A stretch of 64,000 nucleotides of DNA, taken from positions 1-64,000 of the forward strand of contig NZ_JAFBDU010000004.1 in assembly GCF_016908395.1 (NCBI RefSeq), given 5' to 3'. This stretch comes from Metabacillus crassostreae. GTDB lineage: Bacteria; Bacillota; Bacilli; Bacillales; Bacillaceae. Below, in pieces: positions 21,099 to 33,629 of the stretch. The translations under genes were made by a program, and so were the position numbers. The notes under the pieces are model-generated. The model worked only from the letters and a program-made list of their open reading frames with translations, was not told the DNA's origin and made no database searches. The first letter of the stretch is position 1, and every line of letters begins with the position of its first letter.

Positions 21099-23336
21099 TT
21101 GCAATTCCTATCAAATCAATTGCTTTCAGGTTTGAATGACATGCAACAAAAGGCAGTAAAAACAACCGATGGACCATTATTATTAATGGCTGGTGCCGGT
21201 AGTGGAAAAACCCGTGTTTTGACACATCGAATTGCTTATTTAATGACAGAAAAACAAGTAGCTCCTTGGAATATCCTTGCGATTACTTTTACAAATAAAG
21301 CGGCAAGAGAAATGAAAGAAAGAATTCAGGCTATCCTTGGACCTGGTGCTGATGATATATGGATTTCAACATTTCACTCAATGTGTGTAAGAATATTGCG
21401 TCGAGATAGTGACAGAATGGGTATTAATCGTAACTTTTCCATTCTTGATACGACAGATCAATTGTCTGTCATAAAAACAGTACTCAAAGAGAAAAATCTT
21501 GATCCTAAAAAATATGATCCTAGAGGTATGCTAGGTTCTATTAGTAGTGCAAAAAACGAACTAATTACACCAGAAGAATATGATAAATCGGCTAGTAGTC
21601 ATTATGAGCAAATGGTGAGTGATGTTTATAGAGAATACCAAAAAAAGCTTCGTAAAAATCAATCATTAGATTTTGATGATCTTATTATGAAGACAATTCA
21701 ATTGTTCCAAACTGTTCCTGAAGTCCTTGAATCTTATCAACGAAAATTTCAGTTTATTCATGTTGATGAGTATCAGGATACGAATAGAGCGCAATATATG
21801 CTTGTAAAACTATTAGCTGCACGCTTTAAGAATCTATGTGTTGTTGGGGATTCAGATCAGTCAATTTATCGCTGGCGTGGTGCGGATATTGCAAATATTC
21901 TTTCGTTTGAGAAGGATTACCCGAACGCTAGTGTAATTTTACTTGAACAAAATTATCGATCAACGAAATTAATTTTACAAGCTGCAAATGAAGTAATAAA
22001 AAATAATTCCAATCGTAAGCCGAAGAAGCTTTGGACTGAAAATCAGCAGGGTGCAAAAATTACTTATTATCGAGCTGACAGTGAATCAGCTGAAGGTCAA
22101 TTTGTTGCAGGTAAAATCAAGCAGCTTGTTGATTCGGGTGAAAAGAAGCTTTCCGAAATTGCGATTCTTTATCGTACGAATGCACAATCTCGTATTATAG
22201 AGGAAGTTCTTCTTAAATCTAATTTGAATTATACAATTGTCGGCGGTATTAAGTTCTATGATCGTAAAGAGATTAAGGACTTGCTTGCTTATTTAAGATT
22301 AATATCAAATCCAGATGATGACATTAGTTTAACAAGAGTAATCAATGTACCAAAGCGTGGAGTTGGTTCCACTTCTTTTGATAAAATCGCGAACTATGCT
22401 ATAAATAATGATTTATCTCTTTTCAGTGCATTATATGAAATTGAGCAAATTGGTGTAAGTGCTAAAGTAACAAATGCCATTATTGAGTTTAGAGAAATGA
22501 TTAATAACTTAGTAAATATGCAGGACTATTTATCAGTAACAGAGCTTGCAGAAGAGATTATTGAAAAGTCAGGCTATCGTGAAATGCTTAAGCAGGAAAA
22601 AACACTAGAAGCACAAAGTAGATTAGAGAATATTGATGAGTTCTTGTCTGTGACACAGTCGTTTGAGAAAACAAATGATGACAAAAGTCTAATTGCCTTT
22701 TTAACTGACTTAGCACTTGTAGCAGATATAGACAAGCTAGAGGAAGATGATCAAGAGCAAAAGGATTCTGTTGTATTAATGACTCTTCACTCTGCTAAAG
22801 GTCTGGAGTTTCCCGTTGTCTTCTTAATTGGGCTTGAGGAGGGTGTTTTCCCTCATAGTCGTTCATTAATGGAAGAAGATGAGATGGAGGAAGAACGTCG
22901 TCTTGCTTATGTTGGAATAACTAGAGCTGAAAAAGATCTGTTTATTACAAATGCACAAATGCGTACACTCTTTGGTCGGACAAGCATGAACCCAGAGTCT
23001 CGCTTTATTTCTGAAATTCCTAGTGAGTTAATTGAGAATTTAAATGAAAAAGTAAAAGCTGCTGCTAAGCAATCTAGGCAGTCTACCTCATCACCTTTCA
23101 GTTCATCACGAACGTCTGAAAAACGTCCGCCTGTTTCAAGACCAATTGCTGCATCAACTGGTGGAGATGAAATTGGTTGGGCAGTTGGCGATAAAGCGGC
23201 ACACAAAAAATGGGGTACGGGAACAGTTGTAAGTGTTAAAGGAGCTGGAGAAGGTAAAGAGCTAGATATTGCCTTTCCAAGTCCAGTTGGTATAAAGAGA
23301 CTACTTGCAAAATTTGCTCCAATTTCTAAAGTTTAA
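21099..23336 (+). CDS. pcrA: ATP-dependent DNA helicase PcrA
   Basis: Superfamily 1A 3'-5' helicase for repair, plasmid replication and removal of RecA or transcription conflicts. Motif I is AGAGSGKTR (about residues 31-39), Ia [65 protein letters not shown] and [16 protein letters not shown]. The C-terminal tail [18 protein letters not shown] is the Tudor-like RNA polymerase-binding region. TTG 21099 is taken as start: AAGGTGGTGGAG lies before it and the family begins with the SNQLLSGLN segment here. Confidence 0.97.
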   Translation: MQFLSNQLLSGLNDMQQKAVKTTDGPLLLMAGAGSGKTRVLTHRIAYLMTEKQVAPWNILAITFTNKAAREMKERIQAILGPGADDIWISTFHSMCVRILRRDSDRMGINRNFSILDTTDQLSVIKTVLKEKNLDPKKYDPRGMLGSISSAKNELITPEEYDKSASSHYEQMVSDVYREYQKKLRKNQSLDFDDLIMKTIQLFQTVPEVLESYQRKFQFIHVDEYQDTNRAQYMLVKLLAARFKNLCVVGDSDQSIYRWRGADIANILSFEKDYPNASVILLEQNYRSTKLILQAANEVIKNNSNRKPKKLWTENQQGAKITYYRADSESAEGQFVAGKIKQLVDSGEKKLSEIAILYRTNAQSRIIEEVLLKSNLNYTIVGGIKFYDRKEIKDLLAYLRLISNPDDDISLTRVINVPKRGVGSTSFDKIANYAINNDLSLFSALYEIEQIGVSAKVTNAIIEFREMINNLVNMQDYLSVTELAEEIIEKSGYREMLKQEKTLEAQSRLENIDEFLSVTQSFEKTNDDKSLIAFLTDLALVADIDKLEEDDQEQKDSVVLMTLHSAKGLEFPVVFLIGLEEGVFPHSRSLMEEDEMEEERRLAYVGITRAEKDLFITNAQMRTLFGRTSMNPESRFISEIPSELIENLNEKVKAAAKQSRQSTSSPFSSSRTSEKRPPVSRPIAASTGGDEIGWAVGDKAAHKKWGTGTVVSVKGAGEGKELDIAFPSPVGIKRLLAKFAPISKV

Positions 23337-23344
23337 TAGAACCT

Positions 23345-23384
23345 AATATAACCATCATTCGTATATAAGAATGGTGGTTATATT
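23345..23384 (+). repeat. Long hairpin between pcrA and ligA
   Basis: A 16-bp stem, AATATAACCATCATTC (23345-23360) with GAATGGTGGTTATATT (23369-23384), one T-G pair and an 8-base loop. No T run follows. It lies inside the operon and may modulate ligA expression or mRNA processing. Confidence 0.65.
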
Positions 23385-23435
23385 GAACCTATGTATAAGC
23401 AAAATTAAGCTCAGTAGAAAGGGTTGGACATCTGA

Positions 23436-25442
<2,007 letters not shown>

Positions 25443-25457
25443 GAGGTGTGTAATCAC

Positions 25458-26651
25458 TTGAAAAAAATATCATTTATGGTGCTTGCTAGTATTCTGTTAT
25501 TATCAGCTTGTGCACCTAATTTTGGAGAGCAAGAAGAAATCGTGCAGGAAACGAATGATGAGTCAAAGGAAAAAGCGATTATCCCAAAGTACAATATTTC
25601 TGATTCGTACTATAAGATGATTTTGCCTTTTAAGCCTGGGGAAGCTAGAGGACTTGTGTCAAAGCAATTGAATACAAGGTTAGATATTGATGAATTTGAA
25701 ACAGGGTTAATGAGAGTCGCTCAAGATACATTTTCACCAGATAATTATGTGTATCAAGAAGGTCAATATATTAAAAGTGATGATATCAGAAGCTGGGTAA
25801 GCCGTAAGAAAACGGGTGAAGCTCTAAAAATTGCTCAAGCAGAGGCAAAAAAGGCTGGAAAAGAATACAAAGAGCTTGGGTTAAATCCCGCCTTACCAGA
25901 ACCTGCTAATGGCGCTGGCTTAGAAGAGCTTAATTCTGAAAATCCAATTTATTTGGCTCATATGTTAGAGCACAATTACTTAATTCGTAAAGATGAAACA
26001 GCAGAATTAGGTGGTGTTGTTATCGGTCTAGCTATGAATTCTGTTCATTATTATAAACAGGAAGATGGATATGCGCGGGAGAAAAACATTGATCGCGCAG
26101 AGCTTTTGGCTAAAGGTAAGGAAATAGCTCAGGAAGTGATTAACCGTGTGAGAAGCACGCAAGGTTTAGAGAAAGTTCCGATTACGATCGCTATCTTTGA
26201 ACAAGAAAAGAAATCTTCGATCGTTCCAGGGAATTTTGTTGCTAAAGCAGTTGTAAAAGAAGGTAGTAGAGATCTTGGTAAATGGGTTGATATTGATGAA
26301 GAATATTTCTTCTTTCCTTCAAATGACGCAACAAGTGCTTATCGAGATGACGCCCAAATGTTTAATCGATTTAAATCAGATATAGAGGAATTTTTCCCGA
26401 ATTACACAGGAGTGATCGGTAAAGCCTTTTATAAAAACGGTGAGCTAAGCCATTTAGATATTGAAATCCCAATGCAATTTTATAGTAAAGCCGAGGTTAT
26501 TGCCTTCACGCAGTTCGTAACAGGAAAGGTAATGGAGTACTTTCCAGATTATATTGATTTAGAAGTGAACGTGATGTCAACAGATAACCAAGAAGCGCTT
26601 ATTCTAAAAGAACCAAATCAAGAAGAGCCGACTGTTCATATTTATAAATAG
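25458..26651 (+). CDS. camS: CamS family sex pheromone precursor lipoprotein (YerH)
   Basis: A 397-residue secreted lipoprotein with lipobox LLLSACAPN (Cys about 18). The body matches the CamS family: YYKMILPFKPGEARGL, VYQEGQYIKSD and LEEFNSEN-like and LGGVVIGLAMNSVHYY segments. In staphylococci the signal peptide yields the cAM373 pheromone; in Bacillus the role of YerH is not known to me. TTG 25458 fits the AGAGGTGTG site; GTG 25446 in the same frame lies inside it. It begins 15 bases after ligA and a terminator follows. Confidence 0.92.
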   Translation: MKKISFMVLASILLLSACAPNFGEQEEIVQETNDESKEKAIIPKYNISDSYYKMILPFKPGEARGLVSKQLNTRLDIDEFETGLMRVAQDTFSPDNYVYQEGQYIKSDDIRSWVSRKKTGEALKIAQAEAKKAGKEYKELGLNPALPEPANGAGLEELNSENPIYLAHMLEHNYLIRKDETAELGGVVIGLAMNSVHYYKQEDGYAREKNIDRAELLAKGKEIAQEVINRVRSTQGLEKVPITIAIFEQEKKSSIVPGNFVAKAVVKEGSRDLGKWVDIDEEYFFFPSNDATSAYRDDAQMFNRFKSDIEEFFPNYTGVIGKAFYKNGELSHLDIEIPMQFYSKAEVIAFTQFVTGKVMEYFPDYIDLEVNVMSTDNQEALILKEPNQEEPTVHIYK

Positions 26652-26660
26652 AATAAAATC

Positions 26661-26698
26661 AAAAGGATGACTTAAGCAACTTTGAGTCATCCTTTTTT
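26661..26698 (+). terminator. Terminator after camS
   Basis: GGATGACT/AGTCATCC with a 12-base loop and six T residues. Confidence 0.9.
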
Positions 26699-26954
26699 CA
26701 ATCCTATTAGAAAATGACACTAAAACACTTTTGCTAATAGATTTCATTGTTTCTAAAAGTTAATCATTTCTAAATAACAATATGCATACGAATGAACCAA
26801 GAATGATAAATAGCCAAACCGAAAAGCTTTTTGTCATTTGTAGTTTGATATGTAGGCTTTTTTTGTGTGCTCTCGTTTTGTTTCAAGGTAAAAGATGATT
26901 GACTGAGATGGGATCGAAGAGGTTTTTCTCACTATTTACGGGGAGGCGAAGGAA
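26699..26954. other. Upstream region of the P5C dehydrogenase gene
   Basis: About 255 bases without a gene. I looked for the -24/-12 SigL promoter used by roc genes of B. subtilis and did not find a TGGCAC/TTGCA pair. No clear promoter is visible. Confidence 0.4.
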
Positions 26955-28502
26955 ATGGTTGTACCTTACAAACATGAACCGTTTACTGATTTTAAAGTTG
27001 AAGAAAACAAGTTGGAATTTGAGAAAGGATTAATGGTGGTCCAATCTTATTTAAATAAAGATTATGATTTAGTGATCGGTGGCGAGCGGATTTCAACAAA
27101 GGATAAAATTGTTTCGGTGAATCCAGCAAACAAACAAGAAGTAATTGGTACAGTTTCTAAGGCAACACAAGAGCATGCTGAAAAAGCAATGAACATTGCT
27201 GATGAAACCTTTGAAACCTGGAGAAAATCAAAGCCTGAGATGAGAGCAGATATTTTATTTCGTGCGTCTGCTATTGTTCGTCGACGTAAGCATGAATTTT
27301 CGGCGCTTTTAGTAAAAGAAGCTGGTAAGCCATGGAATGAAGCTGATGCGGATACAGCTGAGGCAATTGATTTTATGGAATATTACGGGCGCCAAATGTT
27401 ATCATTAAAGGATGGAGTAAAAATTGAAAGTCGTCCTATTGAGTATAACCGGTTTAATTACATACCGTTAGGCGTCGGTGTGATTATATCGCCTTGGAAT
27501 TTCGCGTTCGCTATCATGGCTGGTATGACAGCTGCTGCAGTGGTTTCTGGAAATACAGTTCTTTTAAAACCAGCTAGTACAACACCAGTGGTTGCGGCTA
27601 AGTTTATTGAAGTGCTAGAGGAAGCGGGTTTACCTGCTGGTGTTGTTAATTATGTCCCAGGAAGTGGTGCAGAGGTTGGGGATTATTTAGTTGACCACCC
27701 ACGAACACGCTTTATAAGCTTTACTGGCTCTCGCGATGTAGGAGTGAGAATTTATGAAAGAGCAGCGAAAGTACATGAAGGTCAAATCTGGTTAAAGCGT
27801 GTTATTGCAGAGATGGGTGGAAAAGATACGGTTGTTGTTGATTCATCTGCTGATATAGAATTAGCCGCTCAATCAATTGTTGCGTCAGCGTTTGGTTTTT
27901 CCGGTCAAAAATGCTCGGCTTGTTCAAGAGCAGTTATATTAGAGGATGTGTATGAACAGGTGTTAGATCGTGCTGTTCAATTAACGAAAAATTTATCATT
28001 GGGTGAAACGATATCTCCATCTGTGTATATGGGACCTGTTATTGATCAAGCAGCATTTGACAAAATCATGAGTTATATTGAAATAGGGAAAAAAGAAGGA
28101 GAATTAGTTGCGGGAGGTCATGGTGATAATTCACAGGGATTTTTCATCGAACCAACTATTTTTGCAGATGTGGATGAAAATGCACGGTTAATGAAGGAAG
28201 AAATTTTTGGTCCGGTTGTGGCTTTTTGCAAAGCAAAGGATTTTGATCATGCGCTAAAGATAGCCAACAACACAGATTATGGATTAACAGGCGCAGTGCT
28301 AACAAACAACCGTGCTCATATTGAGAAAGCAAGAGAAGACTTTCATGTTGGAAATCTTTATTTTAATCGTGGCTGCACAGGAGCAATTGTTGGGTATCAG
28401 CCGTTTGGTGGCTTTAATATGTCTGGTACTGACTCTAAAGCAGGCGGACCAGATTATTTATTGCTTCATATGCAAGCAAAAACAACATCTGAGATGCTTT
28501 AA
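26955..28502 (+). CDS. rocA: L-glutamate gamma-semialdehyde (1-pyrroline-5-carboxylate) dehydrogenase
   Basis: NAD-dependent aldehyde dehydrogenase oxidising glutamate semialdehyde/P5C to glutamate in proline and arginine catabolism. The 515-residue protein begins [12 protein letters not shown], as Bacillus RocA/PutC do. It has the NAD fold segment [19 protein letters not shown], the general base in [16 protein letters not shown] and the catalytic cysteine in [13 protein letters not shown] (about residue 320). GGGAGGCG precedes the ATG. The proline symporter follows nearby, so a proline-use role (PutC-like) is as likely as an arginine role. Confidence 0.93.
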   Translation: MVVPYKHEPFTDFKVEENKLEFEKGLMVVQSYLNKDYDLVIGGERISTKDKIVSVNPANKQEVIGTVSKATQEHAEKAMNIADETFETWRKSKPEMRADILFRASAIVRRRKHEFSALLVKEAGKPWNEADADTAEAIDFMEYYGRQMLSLKDGVKIESRPIEYNRFNYIPLGVGVIISPWNFAFAIMAGMTAAAVVSGNTVLLKPASTTPVVAAKFIEVLEEAGLPAGVVNYVPGSGAEVGDYLVDHPRTRFISFTGSRDVGVRIYERAAKVHEGQIWLKRVIAEMGGKDTVVVDSSADIELAAQSIVASAFGFSGQKCSACSRAVILEDVYEQVLDRAVQLTKNLSLGETISPSVYMGPVIDQAAFDKIMSYIEIGKKEGELVAGGHGDNSQGFFIEPTIFADVDENARLMKEEIFGPVVAFCKAKDFDHALKIANNTDYGLTGAVLTNNRAHIEKAREDFHVGNLYFNRGCTGAIVGYQPFGGFNMSGTDSKAGGPDYLLLHMQAKTTSEML

Positions 28503-28511
28503 AGCTTAACT

Positions 28512-28558
28512 AAAAAAATCCTTAGTGCACCATGTGATGGGAGTACTAAGGATTTTTT
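28512..28558 (+). terminator. Terminator after rocA
   Basis: AAATCCTTAGT pairs with ACTAAGGATTT, followed by T residues. The A run on the left side suggests it also serves the convergent gene at 28589. Confidence 0.85.
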
Positions 28559-28588
28559 CTTGAAATGTACTAGTTATTTGCTTTTAGT

Positions 28589-29011
28589 TCATCCATTCCA
28601 ATACAAACGCTCGTCCTTTTTTTGTTCAGTTTCATCAAGGTCAGAAGTAGAAGTAGAATCAGAGTTTAGTTTAAGGTTATCTGGTTTAGACTGAGGTGCG
28701 CTTTTCTCAATGACCTCTTTTGTACTTAACTGCTCAGATAATACTTGTATGAGCTGTGAATTTAGCTCATTATGCTTTTGATATTCGTGTAAAAAGGCGG
28801 AAAGAGCAATAATGATACCTCCACCTATTATAAGTGTTAGGTAAGGGCCCATTGAGCCGCTAAGCTGTAGCATCATAAATTCAAGAGATCCACCGTACAT
28901 TTCCTGCTCTTCTTGAACAGCTTTAAAGGTCATTGATATATGATTAACGATACCGCCTGCTCCAATTAAAACTAATATAGCACCAAAGCTGATTAAAAAT
29001 TTCTTCATCAT
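28589..29011 (-). CDS. Unrecognised two-TM membrane protein
   Basis: A 140-residue protein I do not recognise. Two hydrophobic segments are clear (about 3-25, FLISFGAILVLIGAGGIV; about 54-74, YLTLIIGGGIIIALSAFL). A polar, low-complexity C-terminal tail rich in Ser, Asp, Glu and Lys follows (about 85-140) and is probably cytoplasmic. AGGAGT lies 5 bases before ATG 29011. Convergent with rocA and divergent from the symporter unit; no functional link can be inferred. Confidence 0.65.
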   Translation of the reverse strand: MMKKFLISFGAILVLIGAGGIVNHISMTFKAVQEEQEMYGGSLEFMMLQLSGSMGPYLTLIIGGGIIIALSAFLHEYQKHNELNSQLIQVLSEQLSTKEVIEKSAPQSKPDNLKLNSDSTSTSDLDETEQKKDERLYWNG

Positions 29012-29456
29012 ATCCACTCCTGATTTTATTAATCTTGTACAAATTTTATCATGTAATCATATTTTCTTCTATAATTTCAAAAAATCCCCATCTTATATTG
29101 AGATTATTTTAAGAAATAAGTGGTGCAAAATTTTTAATTTTTTTTAGGTGGATCTGACATGAATCTGCAAAAAAATAATGAATTTTTATGGATTTTGTAA
29201 ATTTAATTTTATTAATTTTTATGAATAGATATAACTTAAAGTAGGATATTATGCCTAATTAATTCGTTTTTATGTATATTTATTCATTTGGTAAATTTTG
29301 AACAAGCCTTTGATTTGTTGTGCTTGTCAAATTGTGTTACGATTATTAAGGGTTATGCCAATGTGGTACTACTAATCTATTTTTTATCATCCATCATTAA
29401 ATTGCATAAGCTTGCATAGAGATTTGTTGACAGCAATTTTAGGAGGTGACTACTCA
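29012..29456. other. AT-rich divergent intergenic region
   Basis: About 445 bases between the membrane protein gene (minus) and the symporter unit (plus). It contains long A/T runs, for example near 29120-29220, and must hold promoters for both sides, but I cannot place one confidently. Confidence 0.5.
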
Positions 29457-29561
29457 ATGGATTACGCACTTACAGGAGCAACTTGGTTTTGGTTATTTGT
29501 ACCAATGTTAGTTTTAGTTGTAATTTCAATCATTACAAATTTTACGGAGAGGAGTGACTAA
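29457..29561 (+). CDS. Symporter small accessory protein (34 residues)
   Basis: A 34-residue peptide with one membrane segment (about 10-28, WFWLFVPMLVLVVISIITN) flanked by a short acidic N-terminus (MDYALTGAT) and the tail TERSD. A strong site, AGGAGGTGA, precedes the ATG, and only 3 bases separate its stop from the GTG of the symporter gene, so the two are translationally coupled. Small single-span proteins in this position are annotated as symporter accessory proteins next to sodium:solute symporters. A role in stabilising or regulating the transporter is inference from context. Confidence 0.75.
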   Translation: MDYALTGATWFWLFVPMLVLVVISIITNFTERSD

Positions 29562-29564
29562 TCA

Positions 29565-31028
29565 GTGGAAACAGGTGTATTAATTACGTTTATAATTTAT
29601 TTAGTTGGTATGTTAGGTATCGGTCTCGCTGCCTATAAAATGACTAGTAATCTTTCAGACTATGTATTAGGTGGAAGAAGATTAGGTCCTGGTGTTGCCG
29701 CACTAAGTGCTGGTGCATCAGATATGAGTAGTTGGTTATTATTAGGCTTACCTGGTGCAGTATACGCATCTGGTGGTATGAATCAGATTTGGCTTGCAGT
29801 CGGTTTAGCTATTGGTGCTTACTTAAACTGGCAATTCGTTGCTAAACGTTTACGTAGCTATACAGAAGTTGCAAACGACTCGATTACAATTCCTGATTTT
29901 CTTGAAAATCGTTTTAAAGATGGATCAAAGCTTTTACGTGTTATCTCAGCTTTAGTAATTTTACTATTCTTTACGTTCTATACATCATCAGGTATGGTTG
30001 GTGGAGCAAAGTTGTTTGAAGCTTCATTTGGCCTATCTTATACACAAGCATTATGGATTGGTGCAATTGTCATCGTATCCTACACATTCCTTGGAGGTTT
30101 CTTAGCAGTAAGTTGGACTGACTTTATTCAAGGGATACTAATGTTCTTAGCATTAATTATTGTTCCAATCGTAGCAGTAAGTAAGCTTGGTGGGTGGAAT
30201 GATACAGTAAACCGAGTAGGAGAACTTGATCCTATTTACCTTGATGCATTTTCTGGTATGTCAGCTTTAGCGATTATCTCTTTACTTGCATGGGGATTAG
30301 GTTACTTTGGTCAACCACATATTCTTACACGTTTTATGGCATTACGTTCTGTTAAAGATGTACCTAAAGCACGTATGATCGGTACAATCTGGATGGTATT
30401 TGCATTATTCGGAGCAATTTTCACAGGATTTGCAGGTATTGCTTACTTTGCGGAGAGTCCAATTGCAGATGCAGAGCAAGTATTTATTATTTTCACAGAT
30501 GTTTTATTTGACCCTTGGGTATCTGGTATTCTATTAGCGGCAATATTAGCTGCAATTATGAGTACAATTGATTCTCAGCTATTAGTTTCTTCAAGTGCTG
30601 TAGCAGAGGATTTCTATAAAGCTATTTTAAAGAAAAATGCTTCTGAGAAAGAACTAGTATGGGTTGGTCGTATTTCAGTTGCGGCTATTGCATTAATTGC
30701 GATTTTACTAGCTTCAAATCCAGATAGCTCAGTATTAGATTTAGTAAGTTATGCGTGGGCAGGATTCGGCGCTGCATTTGGTCCTGTAATCATTCTCTCT
30801 CTTTTCTGGAAACGTATGAATCGTTGGGGAGCTCTGGCAGGAATGATCGTAGGAGCAGTTACAGTAGTAGTATGGAAGCAATTAACGACTTCAGGGGTTA
30901 TTGAATTCAGCCTTTATGAAATCGTACCAGGATTTATCTTCGCATGGATTGCAGTAATGGTTGTGAGCTTAGTAACAGAAGCTCCATCAAAAGAAATGGA
31001 AGAAGAGTTCGAGCAAGCCAAAGCATAA
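29565..31028 (+). CDS. putP: Sodium/proline symporter (PutP/OpuE type)
   Basis: Sodium:solute symporter family (LeuT fold) of 487 residues with about 13 membrane segments. The sodium/substrate region of TM2, SAGASDMSSWLLLGLPGAVY, matches PutP (the Asp and Ser implicated in Na+ and proline binding). FLGGFLAVSWTDFIQG and GYFGQPHILTRFMALRS are also family hallmarks. GTG start behind GGAGAGGAGTG. In B. subtilis the osmotic proline transporter opuE occupies this place ahead of gatCAB; here P5C dehydrogenase is a neighbour, so catabolic uptake (PutP) or osmoprotection (OpuE) are both possible. Confidence 0.92.
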   Translation: METGVLITFIIYLVGMLGIGLAAYKMTSNLSDYVLGGRRLGPGVAALSAGASDMSSWLLLGLPGAVYASGGMNQIWLAVGLAIGAYLNWQFVAKRLRSYTEVANDSITIPDFLENRFKDGSKLLRVISALVILLFFTFYTSSGMVGGAKLFEASFGLSYTQALWIGAIVIVSYTFLGGFLAVSWTDFIQGILMFLALIIVPIVAVSKLGGWNDTVNRVGELDPIYLDAFSGMSALAIISLLAWGLGYFGQPHILTRFMALRSVKDVPKARMIGTIWMVFALFGAIFTGFAGIAYFAESPIADAEQVFIIFTDVLFDPWVSGILLAAILAAIMSTIDSQLLVSSSAVAEDFYKAILKKNASEKELVWVGRISVAAIALIAILLASNPDSSVLDLVSYAWAGFGAAFGPVIILSLFWKRMNRWGALAGMIVGAVTVVVWKQLTTSGVIEFSLYEIVPGFIFAWIAVMVVSLVTEAPSKEMEEEFEQAKA

Positions 31029-31041
31029 TCTTAAATAATAG

Positions 31042-31081
31042 GAGGGGTCAGACACCTTTATGGGGTCTGACCCCTTTTTTT
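31042..31081 (+). terminator. Terminator after putP
   Basis: GGGGTCAGAC/GTCTGACCCC stem with an intervening loop and seven T residues. Confidence 0.92.
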
Positions 31082-31141
31082 GAGGCAAAATCCCACTTTC
31101 TTCATATTATATAGGAAGTAAGGAAATGAGGAGGATGCGGG

Positions 31142-31519
31142 ATGTCTGATCCAATGAAAATGATGAATGATTTTTTCAAAAAGCGACCTAAGCATACGCT
31201 TTTAGATACGATAGATGGTGCTTTTAGGAAGCATGATTATGCTAGTTTTGGGGTTGAGGTTGTAGAAACAGACCATCAATTTAAGGTACTAGCTGAATTA
31301 CCAGGTGTAGCGAAAGAAAGTATTGATGTGGAAATTCGCGGTGATGAGTTAGTCATTAAAGTGAAAGAGCAGGCAAATCAAACACGGAAAATAGGCGGTG
31401 TGCGTAAGGTTCATTTGCCTGATTATGTGATTAAACGCAATATGAAGGCTGTTTATCGTCATGGATTACTTGAGATTACATTAGATAAGAAGAAGCCGAC
31501 GAAGATCGAGATTGAGTAG
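31142..31519 (+). CDS. Hsp20-family small heat shock protein
   Basis: A 125-residue ATP-independent chaperone. The alpha-crystallin domain covers about 38-125, with the conserved FKVLAELPGVAKESIDVEI strand pair and the closing YRHGLLEITLDKKKPTKIEIE. It is short: the N-terminal arm has about 35 residues, and the typical C-terminal IxI anchoring motif may be represented by KIEIE. GAGGATGCGG precedes the ATG. No CIRCE element or SigB site is visible upstream. It stands alone between putP and a 21-bp repeat array. Confidence 0.85.
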   Translation: MSDPMKMMNDFFKKRPKHTLLDTIDGAFRKHDYASFGVEVVETDHQFKVLAELPGVAKESIDVEIRGDELVIKVKEQANQTRKIGGVRKVHLPDYVIKRNMKAVYRHGLLEITLDKKKPTKIEIE

Positions 31520-31600
31520 AGATAGGAAGTGTAGTGCTCTGCCACTAGCTGAGCTAGCGGTGAGCGTGAAACTAATGTGGTGATGGGTGTTGGTCGGATT

Positions 31601-31725
31601 GTGTCGAAAAACTAATATATTGCGGGAATGAGCAAATATATCGCTAAAAAGGGCAAATATAGTATGAGAAACAGCAAATATATAAGCTCTAACAGCAAAT
31701 AATAAATCAGCAAATAAGTCAAAAT
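31601..31725. repeat. 21-bp periodic repeat array, first copy
   Basis: GCAAATA occurs at 31632, 31653, 31674, 31695 and 31710: spacing 21, 21, 21 and 15 bases. The spacer sequences vary. The array is led by GTGTCGAAAAACTAATATAT (31601-31620). A second array with the same leader lies at 35159-35280. The two arrays bracket gatCAB. The minus strand is open through the array and would encode heptads of the form [IL]FAxxxx. Confidence 0.85.
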
Positions 31726-31781
31726 CCACAATTTAACCTCAACCCAGCTCCTCATTAAATGTAGGCTTTTTATACGAATTG

Positions 31782-31811
31782 TTGATTAACTATGCACTAT
31801 TTTGGTATCAT
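31782..31811 (+). promoter_or_regulatory. Probable promoter of gatCAB
   Basis: TTGATT at 31782-31787, an 18-base spacer and TATCAT at 31806-31811, 42 bases before gatC. Confidence 0.45.
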
Positions 31812-31852
31812 CAGAGTATTGTGATTGTACGATTTTTTGGAGGTGAGAGGAA

Positions 31853-32143
31853 ATGTCTAGAATTTCAACAGATCAAGTAAAACACGTAGCAAATTTGGCT
31901 CGTTTAGCAATTACTGATGATGAAGCAGTGCTTTTAACACAACAATTAGATGCGATCATTACATTTGCTGAACAGTTAAATGAAGTGGATACAGAAAATG
32001 TGAAACCAACATCTCATGTATTAGATATGAAGAACATCATGCGAGAAGATATTCCGAAAAAGGGATTAGATAATGAAGAGGTTGTGAAAAACGCGCCAGA
32101 TCATGCAGATGGTTATATTCGCGTACCATCAATTTTAGAATAA
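31853..32143 (+). CDS. gatC: Asp-tRNA(Asn)/Glu-tRNA(Gln) amidotransferase subunit C
   Basis: The 96-residue subunit that stabilises GatA on GatB. It shows [39 protein letters not shown] and [10 protein letters not shown], all standard GatC landmarks, and ends with the conserved [22 protein letters not shown] precedes the ATG. First gene of gatCAB, 13 bases before gatA. Confidence 0.97.
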   Translation: MSRISTDQVKHVANLARLAITDDEAVLLTQQLDAIITFAEQLNEVDTENVKPTSHVLDMKNIMREDIPKKGLDNEEVVKNAPDHADGYIRVPSILE

Positions 32144-32156
32144 GGGAGGGACAAGC

Positions 32157-33614
32157 ATGGAGCTTTTTGATCGTAAAATATCTGAATTAAAAGAACTTTT
32201 ACATAAAAAAGAAATTACTGTTTCTGATTTAGTTGATACTTCTTATAAACGTATTCAAGAGGTTGATGACAAGGTTGGAGCATTTTTAACATTAAATGAA
32301 GAAAATGCACGTACATATGCGAAAGAATTAGATGAGGCACTAGATAGTCGTAGTGAATTCGGACTTTTATTTGGAATGCCAATTGGTGTGAAGGATAATA
32401 TTGTCACGAAAAATCTTCGTACAACTTGTGCGAGTAAAATTCTAGAAAACTTTGATCCTATTTATGATGCAACTGTTGTGAGACATTTGAAAAGTGCTGA
32501 AACCGTAACAATCGGTAAATTAAATATGGACGAGTTTGCTATGGGCTCTTCTAATGAAAACTCAGGTTTTAAGCTAACGAGAAATCCTTGGAATCTTGAA
32601 ACTGTTCCTGGTGGATCTAGTGGTGGTTCAGCAGCAGCAGTTGCAGCAGGAGAAGTACTATTTTCTTTAGGATCTGATACTGGTGGTTCGATTCGTCAGC
32701 CTGCATCATTCTGCGGAGTTGTTGGTCTAAAGCCTACATATGGTCGTGTATCTCGCTTTGGTTTAGTAGCGTTTGCATCTTCTTTAGACCAAATTGGACC
32801 AATAACACGTAATGTTGAAGACAATGCATTTCTTCTTCAAGCAATTTCAGGTGTTGATGAGATGGATTCCACGTCTGCAAATGTTGATGTACCTGATTTT
32901 CTTTCTTCATTAACAGGTGATGTGAAGGGCTTGAAAATTGCTGTACCTAAAGAATATTTAGGTGAAGGTGTTCAAGAAGAAGTGAAGCAATCTGTTTTAG
33001 ATTCGTTAAAAGTGTTAGAAGGACTTGGTGCAACATGGGAAGAGGTTTCATTACCACACTCAAAATATGCTCTAGCTACCTACTATTTACTTTCTTCATC
33101 AGAAGCTTCAGCAAACCTTTCTCGCTTTGATGGTGTTCGTTATGGACATCGCTCAGATAATGCTGAAAACTTAATAGAGTTGTACAAGCAAAGCCGTGCA
33201 GAAGGCTTTGGTAACGAAGTGAAGCGTCGTATTATGCTTGGAACATTTGCTTTAAGCTCTGGTTATTATGATGCTTACTATAAAAAAGCACAAAAAGTAC
33301 GTACATTAATTAAAAAAGATTTCGAAGATGTGTTTGAAAAATATGATGTGATCATCGGGCCTACAACACCAACACCAGCATTTAAAATTGGTGAAAATGT
33401 AAAAGATCCATTAACAATGTATGCAAACGATATTTTAACAATTCCAGTAAACTTAGCGGGTGTACCAGGAATTTCAGTACCATGTGGTTTATCAAACGGA
33501 TTACCACTTGGCTTACAAATTATCGGAAAGCATTTTGACGAAAGCACAATTTACCGCGTTGCACATGCATTTGAGCAAGCAACAGATCATCATAAAGCAA
33601 AACCTGAACTGTAA
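32157..33614 (+). CDS. gatA: Asp-tRNA(Asn)/Glu-tRNA(Gln) amidotransferase subunit A
   Basis: Glutaminase subunit, amidase-signature family, 485 residues. The Ser-cisSer-Lys triad is visible in GVKDNIVTK (Lys near 79), [12 protein letters not shown] (cis-Ser near 154) and [15 protein letters not shown] (nucleophile Ser near 178). It supplies ammonia to GatB for amidation of mischarged Glu-tRNA(Gln), the usual route to Gln-tRNA in Bacillus. AAGGGAGGG precedes the ATG. Confidence 0.98.
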   Translation: MELFDRKISELKELLHKKEITVSDLVDTSYKRIQEVDDKVGAFLTLNEENARTYAKELDEALDSRSEFGLLFGMPIGVKDNIVTKNLRTTCASKILENFDPIYDATVVRHLKSAETVTIGKLNMDEFAMGSSNENSGFKLTRNPWNLETVPGGSSGGSAAAVAAGEVLFSLGSDTGGSIRQPASFCGVVGLKPTYGRVSRFGLVAFASSLDQIGPITRNVEDNAFLLQAISGVDEMDSTSANVDVPDFLSSLTGDVKGLKIAVPKEYLGEGVQEEVKQSVLDSLKVLEGLGATWEEVSLPHSKYALATYYLLSSSEASANLSRFDGVRYGHRSDNAENLIELYKQSRAEGFGNEVKRRIMLGTFALSSGYYDAYYKKAQKVRTLIKKDFEDVFEKYDVIIGPTTPTPAFKIGENVKDPLTMYANDILTIPVNLAGVPGISVPCGLSNGLPLGLQIIGKHFDESTIYRVAHAFEQATDHHKAKPEL

Positions 33615-33629
33615 AAGGGGTGAAAAACA

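Noticed and set aside
26699-26954. A SigL/RocR promoter for rocA
   Set aside because: No -24/-12 TGGCAC/TTGCA pair at the right spacing was found.
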